DNA of 64,000 nucleotides from Isoetes taiwanensis (taxonomy: Eukaryota > Streptophyta > Lycopodiopsida > Isoetales > Isoetaceae). Positions 22,207 through 32,072 of the stretch are shown here, piece by piece. The notes beneath the pieces are model-generated. The model was not told the DNA's origin, searched no databases, and saw only the letters and a list, made by a program, of their open reading frames with translations. The stretch spans positions 6,743,132 through 6,807,131 of the forward strand of contig JAJEKV010000011.1 of the NCBI GenBank assembly GCA_021234155.1, in the 5' to 3' direction. A program made the position numbers and the translations under genes. The number at the start of each line of letters is the position of its first letter. Position 1 is the first letter of the stretch.

Positions 22207-25200
22207 TCACAAAAGATTGGGCAAACTATCAAGTATCCTTTCTTCTTCTGCAATTGAGAGGGTGTAAACCACCTTACAACCTTTCACTTTGTGTTTGGCC
22301 TGAGGCATACATAATTTAATCGCTCCAACTTGTCCCACATAGACTGTGGCCTTATTTTCCCGACACAGCTTGTAACTAGTTTTGGAGCGTGGCAACTTTT
22401 CAAAATAATAACCTTCAATAACCTCATCACCAGCGACAAATTTCTGCCCATGCATATCTTGGAAATCATTCTGAACAACGTATCTTGGTTTGGTGCACAT
22501 AACAATATAAAATTCAGCATTTTCGAAGTTGTTAGCGGGTGCAACAACTGCAAAATTGTCGCCAACTTTGAGTTGGCTACTAAGATCATCTGCGGTGCCA
22601 AAGTAAACTGGTTCTTCACTTTCCCTCTCTGTATCATCCTCGTTAACAGTGATTGTAGGCTCAACCACAACTAGGCGCCATTCGCCAGTATGTGATTTAT
22701 TGGGACAAGAATCCCAATTCATCTCTAAGCAATCAGTGCAAAAACAAGAATGCTTCCTCACCTGTAAATGTGTTGGTTTCGTTGAGCATCCGAGAATGCA
22801 ATGAAAACTTCTTGTTCCTTCAATCGACTTGTCGCCTAACGCTTTTTCTATCAACTTCACCAACACTAATTTCCCAAAAATGCCTCTTGACTACAAACAT
22901 GTTTCAAGTAAGATGATGGGACTCTTTGTTGCCATGTACTTCCTCGACCACTCTACCACCTCCCTAGCATTCCGCAATGTCACACCTCTCAATTGTGCCG
23001 CTCGTAATGCCCTCTTAATCACTGCACCTGCTCCATCGTGTTCCCCTTTCCCATGACCTGATCCCCAAAAGTTCCACATCATATCCATGCTGTGGAACTC
23101 TTCAATTCTAAAACAAAGTAAAATGCCCTTGAAGATTTAAATTGAGAAGCTGCCCCATCCGAATATAACACATGCATCTTTGCCTTGATATTATTTTCAA
23201 CCAACCATTTGTGATGTAACATAAGACAATGCTGTACAAACAATGAGTCATGTTTCTTATCATCCGAGATATAAAAATGTTCCTCTTTGACAATTTCTTG
23301 GGTGTCGGGATCTCTCCTATAGGTTAGGTGAACAAGAATGCTGACCGCTCATTATGCCAATGCATAGATCGTACTTCATTTTGCTCTTTCATAGTGTAAT
23401 TTTTGCAAAATCCGGAATAGATATTATGGTATCATCAGGAAACCTTCTTAATAGCTTTCTAAATTGCAATTCTTGCCACTTGTATCGAAAATTGTGACCG
23501 ACAAACTCTTTTGCCTTCCCTCTAAAGCGTGTCCATCGGAATTTTTGGAGTGGTTTCTAGATATTGATCTTTGCAGCCCTAGTCTTCTTCTTACCATTTT
23601 TATCATATCCAACCACCTCATAATCTAAATACTCCCACGGAACTTTAGTGCTGCTGTCATCAGCCTCTTCTTTTGGACAAACGGGCAGTTTCTTAACACC
23701 ACATGTGGTACAATTCCCAAATAGACAATCACTTTTGTGCCACTCATCATCCTCAGCTTTTGGACACAATATATTCTTCAAGATAATATCTTGCTGGAGT
23801 TAATAGTAAAGTTTGATGCACTTTGCAACCCATTTGCCCAGGTTGGTGATTGCATATGTTACATTCACAACTACAATCCGGAGGATGCACCAGTGATGAG
23901 TTTCTCATTTTGTTGATTCCTTCTCGTAACATGGTCATCCTTTCGTGGTGCATGCAGCAACATGTGTTAAAATCCTTCAACTTCACCACGAAATAAGGTT
24001 TCAATTTCTCAAAACTCCTTTGTTTTATTTCAACGTGTGGGAACTCTGCCTTAAAGCCCAAGAAGAATTCAGTCTGCAACCAAAGATGGTAGAACGATGT
24101 AAGAACATAAAATCCTAAATGGAATTTGCAAGATTATAATATCCATCACAAAAGTATCATGAACTAGCATGACATACATTCACTTGCATTTTGCAACAAC
24201 AGAGATAGTACTAATAATTAACAAGCCTTCAAGGGCTAGTACTAAATTCGAAGCATGCTCGGACATGTATGTATCTCATGATGCAAACATTTTAAACAAA
24301 GAAAAAGCTAAGCACATTCTAAACAGAACCATATTACAATCATTTTATGCTAAACAGATATGTTATGGTACTAACTAAATAGGCACAATACTAGTTAGCA
24401 GTTAACTTCATGGGCTAGTACTAACTCATATGGTTACATATTAGTGAAATGGGCACAATACTAGTTAGCGATTAACTTCATATCCTAGTACTAACTCATG
24501 TGGTTACATATATTAGTGCTAGCTTCTACAAAGAATACTACTAGCGCTAATTAGTGTTCATATAAAACTGAACCCGCTAAATGCTACCAAGTATCATGTT
24601 GTCTATAACTATTTGTACTAGTTAGTCACAGTTCCATCTTTTCAATATAAGATTATCTTTGAGCCAACGTATTAGTGCTAACTAGTTTGGAAGTAATTTA
24701 GCACTTGATATACACTGTTATTACTAGTATCTAGCATGAATTAACCTAACTAGTAAAACAACATAATTATCACTAAATGGCACTACTTAGCATGCATTTA
24801 ATAAGAACTATAACAAAAATTAAAATAGTACCGGCTCGATCGAGATAATGTGTGGGATGCTTGGGATGCTTTCCTCCGCCGGATCTAACATCTTTGGCAT
24901 TTGGAGATACTACGGTTTGATTAGTCCAAGAAGAAACAACGCAATCTATTACTTCTTCGCTAAAGGCGGTCCTTTCTTTTTTCCGTCCTTCAAGGGCCCA
25001 TTTACATTTTCCTTGCCCCATCGAAATTTCTCGCGGCTTCCTAGCTATTGACACATTTCTAGGATGTATACCTAGAGCCTTAGCATAACATCTTTTTTGC
25101 CATTTGAATCGCCCAATTGACATAGAGAGTGTTGCCCTTTTTTGCTGCAAGCTTGTCATTCTTTGCATGATCTTTTCACCAGTTGCATAGAATCCTTCAG

Positions 25201-25566
25201 ATTGGATACAATCTCAGTGTTAACTTGCATCTCTTTATCTGTCTGTGACATTCCTAGAGATCTATTACCTTTTACAACGTCCCACACTTTCTGCTTATCC
25301 TCATTGCTCAAATCTTTGGTGACATTCACGAAATGCCTTACAATTTTAAGTGCCATGTATTGCAAATTTTCGTGTGACATCAATTTCCCCTTCTCAGTAT
25401 TCACAGATAAAACCAATTGAGCAGCCTCCTCCTTTTCGTCTTTGACGTTGCCTAAACTTTTCTCTCGGCCTTTCTTTTTTTTTACGCATCCACATCTCGC
25501 ACCTCCTTTATTTGTACACTCCTTTTGATTTCCTTCTTTTTCTGCATCTATGCTTGAATCCCCCAT
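22207..25566 (-). pseudogene. Transposon gene B: DDE-type transposase with Cys-rich region
   Basis: On the minus strand: a basic N-terminal exon with MGDSSIDAEKEG (25566 to about 24836), ending at a GCCG/GTACTA donor. Next is a 0.75-kb intron holding subterminal repeats. Then a Cys-rich exon (from about 24074) has CCCMHHERM, CSCECNIC, CLFGNCTTCGVKKLPVC and WEYLDYEVV. Next is an RNase H-like core with PDFAK (about 23412), YSDGAASQFKSS (Asp codon complement 23157-23159) and GKGEHDGAGAVIKRAL (about 23010-23060). Last is a C-terminal part (22207-22866) with SCFCTDCLEMNWDSC and VIEGYYFEKLPRSKTSYKL. The order of Cys clusters, D, D and the HGKG-DG motif is what I would expect of an uncharacterised eukaryotic DDE transposase family. 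Frameshifts near 25190, 23775, 23400 and 22900 make this copy inactive. Confidence 0.7.
24190..24790. repeat. Right subterminal repeats (TTAGTRCTA type)
   Basis: More than a dozen words such as CTAGTACTAA, TTAGTGCTA, ACTAGTTAGC and TACTAGTTAG, matching those at the left end. They lie inside an intron of gene B. Confidence 0.7.
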
Positions 25567-25866
25567 CTGTAAAGAGAAAGCTTATAGTTTTGAATCAAAA
25601 TTAAAAAGGAACTCAGAAATAAAATTATCGGGACAGACCTAGCAAATGTGGAGGAGAGCTCGAAAGCTCTATCCGATCTCCCTCTTCGCCACCAAAGACA
25701 ATGAACAAAGCAATGCGTCCTCCGTCCTCTGTCCTCCGTCCTCGGGTTTCGGTTGCATCCAAGATTTAAGGAAATTTTGTTTTCTTGTTATTATTAGTTA
25801 TTTCAAAATTGCCTCCACTTTTAACAACTTAGTGCTAATTTGGGGGACACGGGGGACAAAATAATC

Positions 25867-25890
25867 GAGCCACCCTAATATGCTTGGACC
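25867..25890 (-). repeat. Right terminal inverted repeat
   Basis: Reverse complement of the left repeat with one difference, followed directly by the duplication CTGTTG at 25891-25896. Confidence 0.9.
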
Positions 25891-26240
25891 CTGTTGCATT
25901 GGTGTGTACTCGTATCTCGTGGACATGGTCGCTGGGGAACGTTTTGATCATGGCCATCGCATTGTAATGTTGGACGTCTTCATGGTGGGTGCACAACACC
26001 ATGGTATTATTGTCGATCTTGCCGAACGCTTCTTCTTTGTCGATGCCAGCATTTGCATGAGCTCGCTCTAGGTCGACGACCATTCTCTTATGGCTTTGAG
26101 GAAGGTCACGTACTCTGGGTCGGAGGTGCCTGATGGATTTGCGTCAGGTGGTATTTCTAGCAATAGGGTGGCTTGGCGCAAAGAGTTAGGTGGGAATCAT
26201 GTTGGCAAAGTGTCGATTCAGAAGAGAGAGATGTAAATAA
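25891..26240 (-). pseudogene. PIF1-like helicase, upstream part (split by transposon)
   Basis: The minus strand reads LERAHANAGIDKEEAFGKID, CTHHEDVQHYNAMAMIKTFP and HEIRVHTNAT up to the transposon edge. CTHHEDVQHYN corresponds to the block before the PIF1 C-terminal motifs (T-x-x-x-V-x-x-x-N). Further upstream another frame carries TSDPEYVTFLKAIRE, so there is a frameshift near 26085. The remaining N-terminal part of the helicase, with the Walker motifs, is not in the window. Confidence 0.7.
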
Positions 26241-28390
26241 ATTTGTAGGCCTATTCGCAAATTCAATTCATTTCGCTTTTCCAAGTGAGATTGAGAATTT
26301 TTGTAAACTTGGAAAATTGCACTTCAAGAATATTCTTACAAAACATTCTAAATCCTCAATTTAGACTTCGAGAGTTTGCAAGGTCCAGAGAGAAAATGCA
26401 AGGTCTCTGGATTGGTCCTTTGAAAATTAAGCAATGCTCTAATGTTTTAGATGTGCAATAGGCAATGCAATAGCCATGAATTACTACCAAACATAGACAA
26501 GGCATAAATTCCAACCCTTATGTACATGAGTTTACCGATATAAAAGAGGTATTACCAAGTTTACAAAATGCCCTCCATGGACCTGCATTATATTAAAAAT
26601 TAAGGGCCTGGATTCTTTGCGTTTAGGAGATATAGCTCGAGTAGAAATTGTGGGTATTGGAATGGATAGGCTACTACATTTACTCTTGGATGTTCCTTGT
26701 TTCTTGCATGCTAATTATTTAGTACTTAATCAGTGGGGAAAATAAAGAATCAGTGCGCCCTTTTGCAGGTCTATCGTCTTTGTTACTGGCTCAACTCTCT
26801 AACTGCCTCAGTACTAAGTTTTATATGCATTTTTGGATGCTCAAGTTTAATAACGAGCTTACTTGAGAATTATGCAAGTACTAGAGCATTTCTAATGACG
26901 ATGATTTGGTCAAATGATAAATTGGCAATTGGGAAAGAGTGATTACCAACTTCTTTGGTCATTGTTAGATTCTTGTGTCTAGCTAGATAGCCAAAACTAT
27001 CACCACATTTTTGGAATAGCAGCAAGAGTAGCTCCATTTCTTATATTATTTCTCTAGCCTTTTATTTATTCTAGCTTATTTTTTCCTTTGAGATCCAATT
27101 TTATCTTAGAGTTTTTCATCAAAATATAAGAAGTTTAATTTATGAGGCTTCATTATATTATCCACGTACATGAAGTTCCTATAAGACTTCATTCATGTAA
27201 GTTTTGAAGTGGATAATACAATGGACCACATCTTCTAACTGTACTCATATAAATAGTGCAGCAGAAACTTGATTGAAGAACTCTTTGGTCAGCATGCAAT
27301 GGAAGTATTTTGCATTTCGTCCTTCCAAAGCCATGAAATCTTTTATGCGCGGTTCGTTATGCTTTCATCATGCTATATTATCCAGTAGCATGAATCGTTT
27401 GATGCATGCATCTTCCTGTCATCATCGAGACCCTGATGTTCGTGCAATTTATCATGTTTATAGAAGTATGGTTAGGAATCAATCTATATTGTATGTTTCA
27501 AAATGTCGTGATACTTGTAATTTATTAACCTATTAATATTTGGCAAGCCAACCTTCTTTGTCCATATCTCCATTTTCTTTTCTTGCATGTAAATTTTCCA
27601 TACTCTTCTAGAAACATTAGAGACATGAATGAGCACCATAAGTTAAATAGGTAGAAAAAACCTAACTTGCATTGGCAAATCGCTTTGCTGCAGAAATAGA
27701 TTAACATTTGCCCTGCACTTCTATTTTTAGCTCTCCAAATCCTATTCATATGGCCCCAGATATGCATGTTTCGAATGTCGGTACGACTTCCATTAACCAA
27801 TCCAAAGCATACAGAAGTATGCACATCCGCAATACATTGTGGATAAAAACAAATATGGCATGCCAAACAATGCTATACTTGCCAAAAAATATAGTTTGCT
27901 TATGGGAAGACTGAGATATGATCATGTGCCTGGACGTGAAGCCTATTTTGAAGATGAAGAATCTTTGCAAAATATAACTAGACATGTCATGTATACCTGG
28001 CATATGTCTACGACAGACATTGCTTCATATAAAGCTGTTGAATCATGGTTTATATTTGTTCTCACGGGAATAATAAAGCACACAATGCTCTCAATACATT
28101 GCTGCCTCCGCACATTGCATTGTAACTGGCATCATTGCGGCACTAGAGGCCATGCCTAACCCATAAACATTGTTGTAGAAAATTCCTACATCAAAAAATA
28201 GACATCATGCTGTTTCTTAAAAAATGGAGTCAAAAGACTGTAACATAAAACAGGAACTGGCAATTTCATATCTTACTTTAATGCTATTCAACATTGACAA
28301 AAGGGGATTATGTTACCAGAAACCTCAAAGTTGTAAGTTATGGTACCTATAGGAATAAAGTGAGAAAGCAATATATCAATTTTAACCTAC
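26241..28390. other. Spacer, no firm gene
   Basis: AT-rich sequence. Short frames on the minus strand at 27525-28130 (WGHMNRIWRAKNRSAG; VRTNINHDSTALYEAMSVVD) look more coding-like than average but cannot be assembled into a protein I recognise. They might be further exons of the minus-strand gene at 28391 or a retroelement tail. A small inverted repeat (ATTATATTATCCAC...GTGGATAATACAAT) is at 27155-27228. Confidence 0.5.
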
Positions 28391-29915
28391 CTCGCGTGGT
28401 AGCAGCAAGGGCAAATACAATCCAAAATGAAATCGCTCCAAGATAATTAAGCTGTGGGGCTGCATCCAAGGCTGCATCAACTATGTTTGTTGGAATGGCT
28501 TCCTCCCAATATTGAGGAAAGGATCTACAACTTATAATGTTTCTGAGCTCGAGGGCCTAAAAAATGCAGTAAAATAAGAAAAGTAGATTCTTGTATAAAG
28601 AAGGACAAGAGTAGACTTCATTGTCCAGAGAAAACATGATAGAAACTTTGCTTACACGGCTAAAAGTGTAGAATCCTATCTTTGACACCTGGAACCAGAA
28701 GCATTATCTAAGATAAGACACCAGAGACATTATTCCAGGTTTGTTGCACATATAAGCCGAGACACACTGCCAAAAGCATGGAACACATATAATAATTTAA
28801 TAGCCAATTATCAAAATTGCTAAATCAAGACATGTAAGAAACAGAACTCAGACCAGTTTTAGAGTGTTGATTTAATTGATAGAGTTTACCAGGAGCAGGT
28901 TGCAATAATTAAAAGAGAGTCAAGCTGCAGGTCCACAATAACATAGTCACGACAAGCCAGCAGATTCAAAAATTACCAAGAATGAACACCCAATAACAAA
29001 AAGAATAATCAGAGTTCAATTGTCATATATTGTCAAGGGCATTTTCCATCTGCCTATAAAAGCTGCAGAAGCAATTTGGGAGACAATCATGCTGGCAGAA
29101 GCATGGGAGACAATCATGCTGGCAGAAGCGCCGCCAGATTATCATGTAATTAAGCAATGATATTAACAGCAATGTATCCAATCGAGAAGCGACGAGTCAA
29201 TACTGAATATTGGTTCACAATCTTATAAAGACTACAATATCAAATGTCGATCTTGCATTTGATTTTACCACAAAGAACTCATAGACTGCATAAGATGTGG
29301 CAAAATAAAACGTTTACCCGTCATTAACAAAAACAAAAGGCTACATAAAGACCCTCATGAACTAATCAGTTCAGGGGAGTAGGTATAATGCCATCCATCA
29401 CCACACTAATTTTAGAACAAAATTGTTGTTAAAACAAATAAAGAGCTGACATCAAGCTTCCATTACCAAAACTATTCCTCTAACAGATAGTTTTCTCAAG
29501 CTTCAATGTGTGAGGTGCTCCAAGACAGCTGCATGGAAAGCCCAGAAGAGGTGGCATGGCAAGGAACCTGGTTGGGCCTTATAGAAAAGAACGATATTAC
29601 AGATTTCACCAGTTAATGACTAGACTTGACTCTGCCTCTAATTTCCATTAACCAAAAATGGTTTACTAAGTGGTTATCCCCTTCATCAGCCTTTGAAGAT
29701 GCACTTCTGTAAACTGGATAGCACTAGTTCAAAATTTCAACCAACCAGTATACAATGACTCATATCATATTATGACATGAGCCCAAGCTTGCCGAAGCTT
29801 GGCTACCTCTAGTAGGGTTTGTGAGAGTACCTCTGCCGGAGATATTGCCAGACGCCGAACAGTATATTTTATGGAGTAAACTGGCCGTTTCAACTCCGTC
29901 GCCCTCTCCATCCAT
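28391..29915 (-). CDS. Host-like gene, partial exon set, unknown function
   Basis: Two consecutive minus-strand exons are well defined. One is 28656-28688 (VSKIGFYTFSR; acceptor CCAG, donor GTAAGC). The other is 28391-28556 (ALELRNIISCRSFPQYWEEA, then IPTNIVDAALDAAPQLNYLG and AISFWIVFALAATTR; acceptor TTTTTTAG, donor GTAGG). They join in phase, and the second ends in a hydrophobic stretch that could cross a membrane. A possible first exon at 29831-29915 begins MDGEGDGVETASLLHKIYCS before a GTACTC donor. Exons between and downstream were not found. I do not recognise the protein. It lies head-to-head with the plus-strand gene at 30983, with a GPAT fragment between them. Confidence 0.5.
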
Positions 29916-30122
29916 CGAATTCGAGCAAGCAGAAACAGAGGAGGGAAGGTCGGAGGAGGGAATTCACCTGCGCAACCAAATTTTCAGGGTATTTTCTAAT
30001 TTTACAGGCCGTCGATGCAAAATATTCGAGATCCAACGGCCTGCAATAATTTTTGCTGATGTGTCACGACACGTGGCATAGCTAGAAACGCAGGAAAGTG
30101 GGCGGGGGGTTAGGCAACCCTG

Positions 30123-30124
<2 letters not shown>

Positions 30125-30155
<31 letters not shown>
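30125..30155. repeat. Poly(A) run, 31 bases
   Basis: An uninterrupted A run directly beside the right GPAT inverted copy. The left copy has only a short T run at the matching place (4822-4832), so the run has expanded here. Confidence 0.9.
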
Positions 30156-30156
<1 letters not shown>

Positions 30157-30772
30157 CAAAGATGGATTTTATGCAAGGCCACCTTAAAAACAGATTGAAC
30201 CTTTTGCACATTTTCCTCTTGGAATTCCGGGAATGATAGCTTTGGAATGCTGCAGGTAGTTGGGACTTGGGAATAGTTTATTTCTTCAATTTCTTTTGCT
30301 GGCTTCAGCATTAACTTGTTCAGTCCGCCATCACCCAACCAAAAAAAAATCGGGGGTTTTATTCGTATGCTCACACAGATCACTTTTGGATCCAATTTTT
30401 CTATCCGCAGCAGTGGGCAGGCCGGTTACAGCTCTTACATATTCAATATCTCATCTATCAGAGCTATTATCGCTAATTAAAACAGTGCGATTAACTCGAA
30501 ACAGATCATAGGATGCAGAGAACATAAATACCCCTTAATGCCTTAAAAACAAATTGATGGATTTTATGCAATTCATTCAATTTCCTCTTGCAATTCCAGC
30601 AGGTTCACAAGAATGATAGCTTCGAAATGATGCCGGTTTCTTCAGGGTAGATTTGTGATTCTTATCCTGCGAAGTGCTTAACACGGCCATTCGGCTCATG
30701 AACTACTCACAGATCGATGTTCTGGCAGGAATCATCAATACCCATTTGGCAGGATCAAAAGGCATCCATCTG
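30156..30772 (+). pseudogene. GPAT-like acyltransferase fragment, right inverted copy
   Basis: Plus-strand frame 30345-30511 reads [20 protein letters not shown], then [20 protein letters not shown], then [12 protein letters not shown], with the same H-x4-D acyltransferase block as the copy at 4457-4651. The homology continues to 30772, including LMNYSQIDVLAG at about 30695, but lacks about 190 bp kept in the left copy. Truncated on both sides. Confidence 0.75.
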
Positions 30773-30982
30773 TTGGAGTTTGCAAAACAGAGCATTTAGA
30801 ATATTCGGAAGATTGTGGAGGATAATCGAGATATTATTATGGATAATCCAGATATTATGGAATATATAACCTGCTAGGATCCAAGGGCAAGCAATGGTTG
30901 GATTTTGATGACTCGGGGTCTTTAAGCCTTGGTGCTAGTTTATGTAAGTTTGGGATGTGGCCATTTCCCTGCCAAAGACAAA

Positions 30983-32072
30983 ATGAAGATGTGCTATCAT
31001 TCTGCAACCGGGACCGCCATCATCGTTTCTGGAGGGCCGCCAAGCTTAGTTCTGAAAAATGCACCTTCTCAGTTTTCAGTAGACTGTAAGAAATCAATCC
31101 TTGCGTTATTACTTGGAACTTGCTTGGTGCGGGAAGCTTGGATGGCACCTCCGGCTATGGCTTCTGGTTGGTTTGGCGGTTCTTCACAAATTGAACTCGA
31201 GAAGGACCCTGTAGAGCCTTTTACCCTTTACGGTAGCATTTTGTAAGTTTTTACAACTCCCAACTCGTAATGTAATTAAGGAATTCCTCTGATTTGCTAA
31301 AGTTTTGATAATGGACAGCAAGAAGTATCTCATTGAACAAATTGTGGATGGAAGGGTTGTGGCTAGAAAAAAGGGTTTTACAGCCTCTTCATGGTATTAT
31401 TATGTTCTCTCTCATTTCTCATAAAAATGGCATGAATATGATGCTGCCAATTCTGCAGTGTGAATGTTTTGGAGGCAACTTTGGAAACCCCGGAGCTTCA
31501 ATCTTTGCCTGCAGGATTGAAGGTGTCTACTGCGTTTCTTACTTGTTTAGCTAGGTATCATTTTAGCATCAACTATTATTTGAGTTCCTCTCTGAACTAT
31601 AAATGACACCTTCATCTTCTAATATTAAGATTTATTTCATGTTATGTTTTTGCATGATTCAGGTAACAGCTATTGGGGATCCATGTTGTGCAAAGGGGGA
31701 AGGATCAACAAGGGAAGATTCTTGTGCCACACCGTGCAAGAAAGCCTGCACTGATGCCATTGCCCGGCATCTAGATGATGTGAAATGGAGAACAGGATAT
31801 GTTCTTGATGCATCCCAAAGGAATAAAGTAACTGAGGCTTGTTCTTCTCAATGTTTTCATGAGTGTAAGCATCGATCTAATTATTAGCAATTTCTTGGAT
31901 TATGAATCCTTTCATCATTTACCACTTTGTTTTTTATATTTAACTGCCTCCATTTGTCACCTTTTGTTGTTATGTTTGTTGGTCTGGCAGTGTCTCATTG
32001 TCTTATCTACTAAATGCAGGTACGAAGCCAGGGAAAGCTATAGCCTTTGTCTTGCCATTTAGACCACAATGA
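30983..32072 (+). CDS. Five-exon gene for a Cys-rich, probably thylakoid-targeted protein
   Basis: Exons 30983-31242, 31319-31393, 31459-31522, 31663-31864 and 32020-32072 all have GT/AG borders and join in phase to 217 codons. The start is the first ATG in frame (MKMCYHSATG). The N-terminal 65 residues are rich in Ser/Ala/Lys, followed by a hydrophobic stretch (KSILALLLGTCLVREAW) and AMA-SGWFGG. This fits a bipartite chloroplast and thylakoid-lumen leader with an A-x-A cleavage site (inferred). The mature part has EKDPVEPFTLYGS, KKYLIEQIVDGRVVARKKGF, then Cys clusters (GDPCCAKG, CATPCKKACTDA, CSSQCFHEC) and ends AFVLPFRPQ. Eleven or so Cys suggest metal or disulfide binding. It resembles a conserved plant plastid family I cannot name with confidence. 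No frame defects are visible. Confidence 0.8.

Larger units (their letters stand above)
13384..25890. mobile_element. 12.5-kb DNA transposon with 24-bp TIRs and 6-bp TSD
   Basis: Ends are fixed by 24-bp terminal inverted repeats (13384-13407 and 25867-25890, one mismatch), flanked by the direct duplication CTGTTG (13378-13383 and 25891-25896). Deleting the element plus one duplication restores a PIF1-like reading frame across the site. Inside are a plus-strand multi-exon gene (15006-17743), a convergent minus-strand transposase-like gene (22207-25566), subterminal arrays of TTAGTRCTA words near both ends, and a central 3.8-kb segment flanked by a 187-bp inverted repeat. A 6-bp duplication excludes CACTA (3 bp), hAT (8 bp) and Mutator (9 bp) as usually defined. 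I cannot place it in a named superfamily with confidence. Confidence 0.9.

Noticed and set aside
31333-31554. 73-codon plus-strand frame across introns of the plastid-protein gene
   Set aside because: It reads through two introns in another frame; the spliced reading is continuous and better supported.
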